A stretch of DNA of 64,000 nt from Chitiniphilus shinanonensis DSM 23277 (GTDB lineage: Bacteria > Pseudomonadota > Gammaproteobacteria > Burkholderiales > Chitinibacteraceae), in NCBI RefSeq assembly GCF_000374805.1, contig NZ_KB895344.1, forward strand, positions 62,001-126,000, read 5' to 3'. The notes under the pieces were generated by a model that worked only from the letters and a program-made list of their open reading frames with translations, was not told the DNA's origin and did no database searches. Positions 36,296 through 45,126 of the stretch are shown here, piece by piece; position 1 is the first letter of the stretch; the number at the start of each line of letters is the position of its first letter. Made by a program: the position numbers and the translations under genes.

Positions 36296-38319
36296 GGCTT
36301 CATCTCCCGACGGATCCACAACCCGGCCGGCGGGTTGTCGCTGAAAGGCTTCCAGTAGTAGTAGCCACCGATGGCCTGGTTGATGGTGGCCCAGGCCTGC
36401 GGCGCGGCGGCGGAATCCACCGGCAGCCAGGTGACGTAATCGACGCGGTGGCGTTGCAGCCAGTTGGCGCTGTCGGGCAGCTCGCCGCGGTAGAAGGTCT
36501 TGATCATCCCCGACTCGTTCCACACCTGTTGCGGCGCGCCGTGCCAGAGGCTGACGTGGTTGGTCCAGCCCTGCATCGAGATCTGCTGCGAGAACATCGC
36601 GATCAGTGTCTGGTTGGTATAGGCGTAGGCGTCGCCCTGCCAGGTTTCGAGCACGATGCCGCGCGGCGCGTTGGACAGGTAGTTCACCATGTCGCGGTTG
36701 ACCTTGTCCTGCATGAACCACGCCCGGCCGTCGAGCTTGCCGGCGTCGGTCTTGGGCACATACCACCAGTAGCGCGCCACGTCGAAGGCATAGAACGAGG
36801 TCAGGATCAGCGTCACCGCGGCGGCGGCGCGCACCCAGCGCTGCGCGCTGGCGAGCGCGAGCGCGCCGCAGACCAGCAGGCCGCCGCTGTAGATCCAGCC
36901 CCACCACTTCATGGTGGTGTTGGTGCGGTCGTACTTGCCGCCGCTGGGATCGTCGACGAACACCATCTCGGACACCACCAGCATGGCGGTGAAGGCGACG
37001 AAGAAGCACAGCGCCAGCGGGCGGTGGCGCTTGTCCACCAGCGACAGGCCCATCAGCGCCAGCATCGGCCACCAGAAGATCACGTAGCGCAGCGCCGGGG
37101 TGTGATCCACCCAGGGCACCAGCTTGATCGGGGTGTTGATCGCCTGCGCCGCCAGGCCGGCCAGATAGGGATAGACCAGCAGCGCGCCGAGCAGACCGCC
37201 GCCGATCACCGCACCCCAGTCGGGCGGCTCCTTGCGCCATTCGCGCCAGCAGACCCAGGTGAGCAGCATCAGCAGCGCCAGCGGGAAGATCCAGGTATTG
37301 GTGATCAGCATCACCGGCACGGTCAGCGCGAACAGCCCCTGCGCCAGCCGCCGCCGCACCGGGAAGCTGCCGGAGGCCGGCGTCTCCACCCACGCCAGTA
37401 GCGACAGGCCCAGGAACAGCAGGAAGAAGCTGCCCAGCGGCGGGTGATAGTCGCCCAGGAAGAACTGGTAGCCGAAGTTCTCCATCGGCAGATCGTTCGG
37501 CTCGAAGTCGGGGCGCGGCTTGTCCTCGGGCTTCAGCTTGGGAAACAACGCACGGCCGAAGTTGGTGTTCACCTTGGTTTCGAAGTTGCCGATGAAGCGC
37601 GCGCTGCCCCACATGTATTCGGTGGCGGCCCATTCCACCGGCTGGTTGGCCGGTTGGCCGACCACGAAGTGGATCAGCGGGGTGATGCCGGTACCGCCCA
37701 GGCCGATGGTGATGACCAGCAGCCAGCGCGCCCAGCGCTGCGCCAGGAAGCGGCCGCTGAAGTACCACATCAGCGTCAGCGACAGGCCCATCAGCAACGC
37801 GAACGCGATGTTGTAGGCCACGCCGGGGTTCCAGCCGAACAGCCGGCCCATCAGCGCGGCGCCGTAGTGCTGGAAGGCGTAGTAGAAGTCGAAGCGGTAC
37901 GGCGGGTACCAGGTATCCAGCGGCGGCAGCTGCTCGCCCGGATAGTAGTTCAGCATGAAGTAGAGGTCGGCCGCCCGCTCGCCCATGTTGGGCAAGATGT
38001 TGGGCAGCATGAACTTCCAGGCGAAGGCCACGGCGAAGCACACCACCAGCACCTTCTCGGCATTGCGGAACGCCTCGGAGCGCGCCTCGGCGCGGAACAG
38101 GTAGAGCACGAACAGCATGCCGGCGGTGGTGAACGGCCACAGCCACGACAGCCGTCCCAGGCCGAACGCGTGTTCGATGGCACAGAGCACCAGCGTCACC
38201 AGCAGCACGCCGGCGGCACGGGCGATGGGGTAGGGCAGCCAGCGCCCCAGCACCAGGGTGGTCCCGGCCAGGTGCAGCCAGAGCAGCAGCAGGCTGCCGA
38301 GCAGGAAAATCATTTGCAT
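36292..38319 (-). CDS. DUF2298-like polytopic membrane protein, paralogue A
   Basis: A 675-residue protein with 12 or more hydrophobic helices. It carries motifs like those of the DUF2298 (chlor_Arch_YYY) family: an acidic DLYFMLNYY and PPYRFDFYYAFQHYG region in the first periplasmic loop, NFGYQFFLGDYHPPLGSFF, and near the C-terminus IVLETWQGDAY with a GW-x-x-H-x-x-x-W-H-G element (QGWTNHVSLWHG) followed by FYRGELPDS. This layout suggests a GT-C glycosyltransferase using lipid-linked sugar on the periplasmic face. It lies 22 bp after its paralogue and overlaps the following GT2 by ATGA. Confidence 0.82.
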   Translation of the reverse strand: MQMIFLLGSLLLLWLHLAGTTLVLGRWLPYPIARAAGVLLVTLVLCAIEHAFGLGRLSWLWPFTTAGMLFVLYLFRAEARSEAFRNAEKVLVVCFAVAFAWKFMLPNILPNMGERAADLYFMLNYYPGEQLPPLDTWYPPYRFDFYYAFQHYGAALMGRLFGWNPGVAYNIAFALLMGLSLTLMWYFSGRFLAQRWARWLLVITIGLGGTGITPLIHFVVGQPANQPVEWAATEYMWGSARFIGNFETKVNTNFGRALFPKLKPEDKPRPDFEPNDLPMENFGYQFFLGDYHPPLGSFFLLFLGLSLLAWVETPASGSFPVRRRLAQGLFALTVPVMLITNTWIFPLALLMLLTWVCWREWRKEPPDWGAVIGGGLLGALLVYPYLAGLAAQAINTPIKLVPWVDHTPALRYVIFWWPMLALMGLSLVDKRHRPLALCFFVAFTAMLVVSEMVFVDDPSGGKYDRTNTTMKWWGWIYSGGLLVCGALALASAQRWVRAAAAVTLILTSFYAFDVARYWWYVPKTDAGKLDGRAWFMQDKVNRDMVNYLSNAPRGIVLETWQGDAYAYTNQTLIAMFSQQISMQGWTNHVSLWHGAPQQVWNESGMIKTFYRGELPDSANWLQRHRVDYVTWLPVDSAAAPQAWATINQAIGGYYYWKPFSDNPPAGLWIRREMKP

Positions 38320-38341
38320 GGTCGTTGTCTTCCCTGGTGCG

Positions 38342-40372
38342 TCAACGGCGTTCCCACACGCCGTAGGCCACGCCGTCGGCGTCGCTGAGCGGGCGCCACA
38401 CGTAGCTGGGCGCCAGTTGTTGTTGCAATTGGGCGAAAGCCCCCTGATTACGGTTCTGCTCGAAGCGGCTCCACACTACGTAGCGCGCGCCGCGCGCCAT
38501 CAGCCACTCCGCCGCGTTGGGCAGCTCGCCGCGATAGATGCGCCGCACCGTCTCGGCGTCGATCAGGATGTGCTGCGGCTCGCCGTGCCATTGCGCGACG
38601 TGGCTGGGCCAGCCGTTGAACGCCGGCTGCGCCGCATGCAGCGCGAACGCCGAGGTCGCCATGTAGGCGCCGCCGTCGATGCCTTCCACCACCAGGCCGC
38701 GCGGCGCAACGCGCAGGTATTCGAGGATGCGGCGATTGACCGGATCGCTGGTCAGCCACGCCTCGCCACCCAGCTTGCCGGCGTGCGGCTTGGGTTGCTG
38801 CACCAGGTACTGCAATTGCGGCAGCGTATAGCACAGCACGCCGATCAGCGGCACCGCCGCCAGCCAGCGCCAGGCGCGGCGCTCGGCGGAGATCAGCAGC
38901 GTGGCCAGCAGCGCCAGCGCGCCGGGGAACAGCCACGACCACCACTTGAGCACGGTATTGAAGCGGTTGTAGCGATCGCCGCTGGGGTCGTCCATGTAGA
39001 CGGTTTCGCTGATCACCAGCAGCAACAGCACGCCGAGCGCGGCCCAGGCGCCCAGGCGCGCCGACGGCGTGTCCTCGCCGAAGCGGCGGATCCAGCACAG
39101 CAGCATCAGCCACAGGATCGGCCACCAGATCGCCACCCATTGCGCCAGTGGGGTGTGGTCGATGCTTGGCACCGGGCGCAGCGGCACGGCCAGCGAAGTG
39201 AGCGCGAAGTGGGACATGAAGGGATAGAGCAGCGCCAGCCCGATCAGGCCGCCGCCGATCAGCCAGCCGAACTGCGCCGGCTTTCCCTGGGTCAGCCGCC
39301 AGCCGGCCCAGCCCAGCACCAGCAGCCCTTGCAGCGGGAACACCCAGCTGTTGAGCGCGATGGCGGCCGGCACGCTGGCACCCAGCAACAGCAGCAGCTT
39401 GCCGCAGGCGTTGTGCTCGCCATGGGCATCCTCGCGGTTCTGCGGCGGGGCGCCGGTTTCCAGGCGGGCGATGATCGCCAGCGCCAGGAACAGCAGCAGG
39501 AAGCCGGCCAGCGGTGGATGGTAGTCGCCCAGGTAGATGAAGTAGCCGATGTTCTCCAGCGGCAGGTCGCGCGGCCCCCACGGCTGTTGCAGCAGATCGG
39601 GCGACACGCTGCCGAACAGGCGGCGGCCCCACTCGACATTGATGTTCTGGTCGAACACGCCGGTGAAGCGGGTATTGGCCCACAGCCGCGTGACGGCGGT
39701 GCCGACCACGAACGGGCCCTTGAACAGCACCAGCAGCAGCGGCGCCAGCCCGTTGCCGCCGGCCACGGTGGCGGCGACGATCAGGCTGCGCCAGCCGGTG
39801 CTGGCCACCCAGCGCGACGCCATCGACCACACCAGGCTGCCCAGCAGGCCGATCAGCACGCAGAAGCCCAGGTTCATGCTCCAGCCGGCGCTGAGGTGGA
39901 ACAGCCGCCCGATCAGCGCCGCCGCGTAGTGCATCAGCGCGTAGTACACGTCGAAGCGGAAGCCCGGCAGCCACTGGTCGGGCGGCGGCAGCGTCGCGCC
40001 GTCCATGTAGTTGCGCACGAAGTACAGGTCGGTGAGGTGCTCGGCCGTGACGTCGAGATTGGGAAAGAGGAAGCGCCAGACGAAGGCCCAGGCGAAGGGC
40101 AGCAGGAAGGGCAGTTCGCCGCGCCAGAATGCTTCGTCGGCGATCTTGCGCCGGAGCACGAACAGCGAGCCGGCCAGCGTGAACGGCCATAGCCAGCGCA
40201 GCGAGCCGAGCCCGAACAGGTGCTCGACGAAGAAGCAGCACAGCACCAGCGTGAAGACCAGCGCGCCGCGTACCAGATGACGATCCGACCAGCGCTCGCC
40301 GCCCAGCTGGCCGAGTGCGGCCAGATGCACGAGCAGCAGCAGCACCGTCAGGGCGGTGAAGATCAAGCTCAT
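38342..40372 (-). CDS. DUF2298-like polytopic membrane protein, paralogue B, first gene of the operon
   Basis: A 676-residue protein, almost the same length as paralogue A and alignable throughout. The shared motifs are DLYFVRNYM, GFRFDVYYALMHY, NIGYFIYLGDYHPP, MDDPSGDRYNRFNTVLKWW, GLVVEGIDGGAY, FNGWPSHVAQWHG and IYRGELPNA. GGAGGAG precedes the ATG. Twelve or so helices. As first gene it probably sets expression of the eight-gene operon; its leader contains a GCGGGG/CCCCGC hairpin at 40388-40408. GT-C activity is inference. Confidence 0.82.
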   Translation of the reverse strand: MSLIFTALTVLLLLVHLAALGQLGGERWSDRHLVRGALVFTLVLCCFFVEHLFGLGSLRWLWPFTLAGSLFVLRRKIADEAFWRGELPFLLPFAWAFVWRFLFPNLDVTAEHLTDLYFVRNYMDGATLPPPDQWLPGFRFDVYYALMHYAAALIGRLFHLSAGWSMNLGFCVLIGLLGSLVWSMASRWVASTGWRSLIVAATVAGGNGLAPLLLVLFKGPFVVGTAVTRLWANTRFTGVFDQNINVEWGRRLFGSVSPDLLQQPWGPRDLPLENIGYFIYLGDYHPPLAGFLLLFLALAIIARLETGAPPQNREDAHGEHNACGKLLLLLGASVPAAIALNSWVFPLQGLLVLGWAGWRLTQGKPAQFGWLIGGGLIGLALLYPFMSHFALTSLAVPLRPVPSIDHTPLAQWVAIWWPILWLMLLCWIRRFGEDTPSARLGAWAALGVLLLLVISETVYMDDPSGDRYNRFNTVLKWWSWLFPGALALLATLLISAERRAWRWLAAVPLIGVLCYTLPQLQYLVQQPKPHAGKLGGEAWLTSDPVNRRILEYLRVAPRGLVVEGIDGGAYMATSAFALHAAQPAFNGWPSHVAQWHGEPQHILIDAETVRRIYRGELPNAAEWLMARGARYVVWSRFEQNRNQGAFAQLQQQLAPSYVWRPLSDADGVAYGVWERR

Positions 40373-40700
40373 TGGGACTCCTCCGAAGCGGGGCGTATGT
40401 TACCCCGCCTTTTGTCGGCGTATCGCAGTGCGATGCGCGCTTTGGTAGCGACCGCTCCGTTGTCGCCATTGCGCAAAGCACAATGACGGATGCAAGCGGA
40501 TGGGGTGCTCCTTGTTGTAACCGTGGAGCTTACTACAAGCCGCCGCCGCTGCGTACCGCGCAGGCGGCTCACACGACCGGCGCAAAGCGCCGTGCGGCGG
40601 TTGGCCCGCAGTTCGCGGGAAACGGCCGCCGGACGGCCGGGCGAACCGCGCGTGCGTGCGCCGGCCATGGGACAATCGTGACCTTGCCCACAAGGAAACC
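40373..40700. other. Divergent intergenic region upstream of the glycosylation operon
   Basis: 328 bp without a gene. It holds the leader hairpin at 40388-40408 for the minus-strand operon and the AAGGAA ribosome site for the plus-strand gene at 40701. No confident promoter could be picked on either strand. Confidence 0.6.
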
Positions 40701-40958
40701 ATGATCATGGAATGCCGACCGGGATGCGGCGCCTGTTGCATTGCACCATCGATTTCGGTCATGCCGGGCATGCCCGGCGGCAAGCCGGCCGGCGTGCGCT
40801 GCATCCACCTGCTGGACGATCTGCGCTGCGCATTGTTCGGCCTGCCGCAGCGGCCGTCCTGTTGCGGTGGGCTGCAACCGAGCGCGGAAATGTGCGGCGG
40901 CGATCGGCAGGCCGCGCTGGCCTGGCTGACCGAGCTGGAGCGCCTGACTACGCCCTGA
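40701..40958 (+). CDS. YkgJ-family cysteine cluster protein
   Basis: An 85-residue protein with [15 protein letters not shown], the CxxxCGxCC cluster of the YkgJ/UPF0153 family, and two further Cys groups ([14 protein letters not shown] and PSCCGG) that could complete a zinc or iron-sulfur site. It ends with a short helix. Role unknown. AAGGAA lies 4 bases before ATG 40701; a second ATG at 40707 is possible. Its product is soluble. Confidence 0.85.
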   Translation: MIMECRPGCGACCIAPSISVMPGMPGGKPAGVRCIHLLDDLRCALFGLPQRPSCCGGLQPSAEMCGGDRQAALAWLTELERLTTP

Positions 40959-40993
40959 CGGCAGGGGCGGCGGCATCGGGCTGCACCTATTGA

Positions 40994-41012
40994 AACAAGA
41001 ACCGTTATCAAT
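40994..41012 (+). promoter_or_regulatory. Fur-box-like site upstream of the first imelysin gene
   Basis: AACAAGAACCGTTATCAAT matches a classical 19-bp Fur consensus at about 13 positions. It lies 47 bp before the ATG at 41060, consistent with iron-repressed expression. Confidence 0.6.
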
Positions 41013-41059
41013 TAAGGTGCGAGCCATCCCCGTGCATGCCTGCAGGAGCATCTTTGCAA

Positions 41060-42223
41060 ATGGCCTTCTCCTTCCCCTTCCGTCCCCTGGCCGCACTGGC
41101 CGTGGCCGCCGTGGTCGTCGCCGCGCCGGCGCGCGCCGCCGAAGTCAGCCAGCGCGCCGTGCTCGACCAGTATGCCGCCATCGTCGAAGCCAACTACCAG
41201 GACACCATTGCCGGTGCCAAGGCGTTGCAGGCCGCGGTCAACGAATTCATCGCCGCTCCGTCCGACGCCGGCCTGCAGAAGGCGCGCAAGGAATGGCTGG
41301 CCGCGCGCGAATGGTACGGCCAGACCGAGGCGTTCCGCTTCTACGGCGGCCCGATCGACGACGACAAGGGCCCCGAGGGCCTGATCAACGCCTGGCCGCT
41401 GGACGAAGCCTATATCGACTACGTGGAAGGCAAGCCCAAGGCCGGCATCGTCAACAACCCCAAAGCCGCGCTGACCGCCAAGAACCTGCGCGCGCTGAAC
41501 GAGCGCGGCGGTGAAGAGAACGTCGCCACCGGCTGGCACGCCATCGAATTCCTGCTGTGGGGCCAGGATCTGAACGAAGGCGGCCCGGGCGACCGCAAGT
41601 TCACCGACTTCGTCGACGGCAAGACGCCCAACGCCGACCGCCGCCGCAGCTACCTGAAGATCGTCACCGACATGCTGGTGTCCGACCTGGACAGCGTCGC
41701 CAGGCAATGGGCGCCGGGCGCAAAGAACTACCGCGCCCGCTTCGTCGCCGGCGGCAACGAAAGCGTGAAGAAGATCCTGACCGGCATCGGCACCCTGTCG
41801 CGCGGCGAACTGGCCGGCGAGCGCATGGAAGTGGCGATGGACACCCAGGCGCAGGAAGACGAGCACTCGTGCTTCTCCGACAACACCCACCGCGACATCG
41901 TCACCAATGCCCAGGGCATCCAGAACGTGTGGGAAGGCCGCTACAAGACCCGCGACGGCAAGACCCTCGAAGGCGCCAGCATCAAGGCGCTGGTTGCGCA
42001 GAAGAACGCCAAGCTGGCCGACGCCACCAGCGCCGACATCGCCCGCACCGTGCAACTGGCGCAGGCGATCCGCCCGCCGTTCGACCGCGAGATCGTCGGC
42101 GACGAGAAGGCCGAAGGCCGCAAGCGGGTGCAGGCCGTGATCGACGCGCTGAAGAAGCAGGCTGGCGGCCTGGTGGAATCGGCGCAGGTGCTGGGTATCA
42201 AGCGCCTGAACACCGCCGTCTGA
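41060..42223 (+). CDS. Imelysin-family periplasmic iron-acquisition protein
   Basis: A 387-residue peptidase-M75/imelysin family protein. Residues 1-26 are a signal peptide (ending APARA). The conserved GxHxxE motif is GWHAIEFLLWG with H160 and E163; a second repeat of the helical bundle follows, with DNTHRDIVTNAQGI. Imelysins bind iron or act with iron uptake systems; proteolysis is doubtful. AGGAGC lies upstream of ATG 41060; an earlier ATG at 41036 was rejected for lack of a ribosome site. First gene of the iron cluster. Confidence 0.92.
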   Translation: MAFSFPFRPLAALAVAAVVVAAPARAAEVSQRAVLDQYAAIVEANYQDTIAGAKALQAAVNEFIAAPSDAGLQKARKEWLAAREWYGQTEAFRFYGGPIDDDKGPEGLINAWPLDEAYIDYVEGKPKAGIVNNPKAALTAKNLRALNERGGEENVATGWHAIEFLLWGQDLNEGGPGDRKFTDFVDGKTPNADRRRSYLKIVTDMLVSDLDSVARQWAPGAKNYRARFVAGGNESVKKILTGIGTLSRGELAGERMEVAMDTQAQEDEHSCFSDNTHRDIVTNAQGIQNVWEGRYKTRDGKTLEGASIKALVAQKNAKLADATSADIARTVQLAQAIRPPFDREIVGDEKAEGRKRVQAVIDALKKQAGGLVESAQVLGIKRLNTAV

Positions 42224-42277
42224 TTACCACCAACGCTGAGCAACCGGGCCGGCGCTGGCGCGTCGGTTCCGCGTTCC

Positions 42278-42323
42278 AGGGCGAATCGCCCTTCGCACCC
42301 ACGTTTGAAGGTCGATTCGCCCT
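42278..42323 (-). repeat. REP-like repeat, copy C
   Basis: Flanked by AGGGCGAATCG and CGATTCGCCCT, a perfect 11-bp inverted pair around the conserved interior (GCACCCACGTTTGAAGG). It lies between imelysin and the di-haem gene. Confidence 0.85.
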
Positions 42324-42373
42324 AGAGCCCCGCCAGGGGGCTTCGGCCGTTGTAGAAAGCTTTTGTAGAAGTA

Positions 42374-43783
42374 ATGCGCATGTATAAGTGGTTGATTCCC
42401 GCGTTCTGCGTCGCCGGTGCCGTGATGGCCGGCGGCGGCGCGCTGCTCGCCCGGTTCGAACCCGACGAGGCGCTGCCCGGCGGCCAGACCGCCACCATCG
42501 ACGACCACGGCAAGAACGCGTTCTCGCTGCCGGCGCCGGGACTGACCGACGCGCAGAAGACCGATTTCGTCATCGGCAACTCGTTCTTCAAGAAAGCCTG
42601 GGTCGAAGCGCCGTCGTCCACCGCCGCGCGCGACGGCCTGGGGCCGCACTTCATCGCCCGTTCCTGCGGCGCCTGCCACGCGCTGGACGGGCGCGGCGCG
42701 CCGCCGGACATCGAGAATGGCATCCAGGCCGAGCAACCGATGGCGCTGCTGATCCGCCTGTCGATCCCCGGCCAGGATGCGCACGGCGGCCCGTTGCCCG
42801 AGCCGGTCTACGGCGGCCAGTTCAACAACGACGCCATCCCCGGCGTGGCGCCCGAAGGCAAGGTCGAGATCCGCTACACCGAGATCGCCGGTCGCTTCGC
42901 CGACGGCACCCGCTACACCCTGCGCCAGCCCAGCTACCGCCTGACCGACCTGGGCTACGGCCCGATGGACCCGGGCACCCTGCTGTCGCCGCGCGTGGCG
43001 CCGCACATGGTCGGGCTGGGCCTGCTGGAAGCGATCCGCACCGAGGACATCCTCGCCAACGCGACACGCCAGGCGGCGGAAGGGCGCGGCATCCGCGGCG
43101 AGCCCAACTGGGTGTGGGACGCGCCATCCGGCAAGACGGTGCTCGGCCGTTTCGGCTGGAAAGGCAACGTCGGCACCATCGCCCACCAGAGCGCCGGGGC
43201 GTTCCGCGACGACATCGGCATCACCTCGCAGCATTTCCCCGAGCAGACCTGCACCGCCAGGCAGGCGGACTGCCGCGCCGCGCCCAGCGGCGGCGAGCCG
43301 GAAATCGACGCGCGCAAGATGGACCAGGTGATCCTGTACAGCCAGACGCTGGCGGTGCCCAGCCGGCGCGATCCACAGAGCCCGGCCGTGCTGCGCGGCA
43401 AGCAGGTGTTCGCCGACGCCAACTGCGTCAGCTGCCACGTGCCGAGCTACACCACCGGCCAGCATCCCACGCTGGCCGCGCTGTCCAACCAGAAGATCTG
43501 GCCTTATACCGACATGCTGCTGCACGACATGGGCGACGGCCTGGCGGACGGCCGGCCCGACTTCAAGGCCAACGGCCGCCAGTGGAAGACCCCGCCGCTG
43601 TGGGGCCTGGGCCTGATCCCGGCGGTGAACGGCCACAGCAACTACCTGCACGACGGCCGCGCCCGCAACCTGATGGAAGCCGTGCTGTGGCACGGCGGCG
43701 AGGCCGAGGACAGCAAGCAATACGTGCTCAAGCTCAACCGCCAGGACCGCGACAACCTGGTGCGGTTTCTGGAATCGCTTTGA
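42374..43783 (+). CDS. Di-haem oxidoreductase (DUF1111-type, c-type cytochrome)
   Basis: A 469-residue exported protein with an N-terminal hydrophobic segment (about 5-25) and two haem c sites: CGACH (C98-H102) and CVSCH (C351-H355). The domain order and LYDGRARN-like HDGRARNLMEAVLWHGGEA tail are those of the DHOR/DUF1111 family. In imelysin clusters this protein is thought to supply redox chemistry for ferric iron release or uptake. It follows imelysin after a REP element. ATG 42374 or 42380. Confidence 0.9.
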   Translation: MRMYKWLIPAFCVAGAVMAGGGALLARFEPDEALPGGQTATIDDHGKNAFSLPAPGLTDAQKTDFVIGNSFFKKAWVEAPSSTAARDGLGPHFIARSCGACHALDGRGAPPDIENGIQAEQPMALLIRLSIPGQDAHGGPLPEPVYGGQFNNDAIPGVAPEGKVEIRYTEIAGRFADGTRYTLRQPSYRLTDLGYGPMDPGTLLSPRVAPHMVGLGLLEAIRTEDILANATRQAAEGRGIRGEPNWVWDAPSGKTVLGRFGWKGNVGTIAHQSAGAFRDDIGITSQHFPEQTCTARQADCRAAPSGGEPEIDARKMDQVILYSQTLAVPSRRDPQSPAVLRGKQVFADANCVSCHVPSYTTGQHPTLAALSNQKIWPYTDMLLHDMGDGLADGRPDFKANGRQWKTPPLWGLGLIPAVNGHSNYLHDGRARNLMEAVLWHGGEAEDSKQYVLKLNRQDRDNLVRFLESL

Positions 43784-43788
43784 TTGGG

Positions 43789-43972
43789 GGTGAAACCCCA
43801 AGTCTTGAACCACAGAGGACAGTGAGAACACGGAGTTTCACAGAGAACACCGCAAACCGATCGATACGAACATTCAGGCCGACTCGGTTTTGCCTTTCCT
43901 CTGTGAATCTCTGTGTTCTCTGTGCTCTCTGTGTTTCAAGATTTGGGGTTTGACCAGATTTGGGGTTTGACC
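43789..43972. repeat. CACAGAG-type long inverted repeat with duplicated tail
   Basis: Left arm 43789-43845 and right arm 43899-43955 are imperfect inverted repeats rich in CACAGAG/CTCTGTG around a 53-bp centre. The last 17 bases AGATTTGGGGTTTGACC are exactly duplicated at 43956-43972. No coding content. Confidence 0.85.
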
Positions 43973-44003
43973 CCAACCAGCCCGAAAAACAAAGGACCGT
44001 TTC

Positions 44004-45008
44004 ATGTTCAGACCGTTGCTGATCCTGATGGCGCTGGCGAGCGCCGCGCCGGTGCATGCCGAGGCGCCGCTGCCCGATGCCGAGTTCGCCGTGCGCTGGA
44101 TCGATGGCGCCTATGTGTCGCGCCATGAAGCACTGGTCGCGGCCAGCGAGCGCTTTGCCGGCGCCGCCGGGCAGTTCTGTGCCCGGCCCGACGACGCGGG
44201 CCTGCAGGCGACGCGCAGCGCGTGGCGCGGGGCGATGCTGGCGTGGCGCACGATGGACGGCGCCAGCGGCGGCCCCATCGTGCTGGAACGCACCGGGCGC
44301 ATGATCGACTTCCGCCCCACCCGCACCAAAGACATCGAGAAGCGCATCGCCAGCGGCGCCGGCGTCGATCCGCACAACGTCTCGGTGCGCGGCCTGCCCG
44401 CCGCCGAATACCTGCTGTACGGCGATGCCCAGCCCAAGGCGCAACTGGCACGGCTGAAGGACCCGGCGCGCTGCGCCTACCTGCAAGGCAGCGCCGGACG
44501 CGCGCTGGAGGACGTGCACCAGCTCGACGCCGGCTGGACGCTCTACGAGGAACAGTTGCAGGGCGAAGCCGAGTTCTTCCGCAAGAACCTGTTCTCCGAA
44601 ACCATCGGCCTGATGTTGAGCGGCATCGAAGGCGCGATCCGCCGCCTGCCGCGCGTCGAAGAGGCCCAGCCCGACGCCTGGCCCGACTGGCGCTCCGGCC
44701 TGACCCGCGACGCCATCGGCGCCCAGCTCGACGGCTTCGCCACCGCCTATTTCGGTCCCGAAGCCGGCGTCGGCCTGGCGAACTTCGTCGCCGCGCAAGG
44801 CCACGCCACCGTCAACGCCAAGGTGAAGGCCGCCTACGACAACGCCCGCGCGGCCCTGGCCGCGCTGCCCGCCGACCAGGCGCGCAGCAGCGAAGCCCAG
44901 CGCGCCGCCGTGCGTAGCGCGCTGTCCGCGCTGAAACAGGCCATCGCCGGCGACGTCGCCGTGGCGCTGGACGTGGTGCTGGGCTTCAACGACAGCGATG
45001 GGGATTGA
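44004..45008 (+). CDS. Second imelysin-like protein, degenerate GxHxxE motif
   Basis: A 334-residue exported protein with a signal peptide (MFRPLLILMALASAAPVHA) and the imelysin helical-bundle pattern. The GxHxxE motif appears as GLPAAEYLLYG, so the His is replaced by Pro while Glu remains. Such second copies without His are usual in this type of cluster. It probably forms a partner of the first imelysin or of the di-haem protein. It lies 31 bp after the CACAGAG element. Confidence 0.87.
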   Translation: MFRPLLILMALASAAPVHAEAPLPDAEFAVRWIDGAYVSRHEALVAASERFAGAAGQFCARPDDAGLQATRSAWRGAMLAWRTMDGASGGPIVLERTGRMIDFRPTRTKDIEKRIASGAGVDPHNVSVRGLPAAEYLLYGDAQPKAQLARLKDPARCAYLQGSAGRALEDVHQLDAGWTLYEEQLQGEAEFFRKNLFSETIGLMLSGIEGAIRRLPRVEEAQPDAWPDWRSGLTRDAIGAQLDGFATAYFGPEAGVGLANFVAAQGHATVNAKVKAAYDNARAALAALPADQARSSEAQRAAVRSALSALKQAIAGDVAVALDVVLGFNDSDGD

Positions 45009-45014
45009 AAATGC

Positions 45015-45114
45015 GGGAAGAGGGAAGGGGGAAGAGGGAAGGGTCAAGTCAAAAGCAACAGCAAAGACGGGCGCTGCGGATTTTGCCCTTCCCTCTTCCC
45101 CCTTCTCCCTTCCC
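45015..45114. repeat. GGGAAGAG-type inverted repeat
   Basis: Purine-rich arm 45015-45043 and pyrimidine-rich arm 45086-45114 are inverted at 27 of 29 positions, around a 42-bp centre. It fills the gap between the imelysin-like gene and the DUF1513 gene. Confidence 0.85.
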
Positions 45115-45126
45115 ATTCACGAACCC

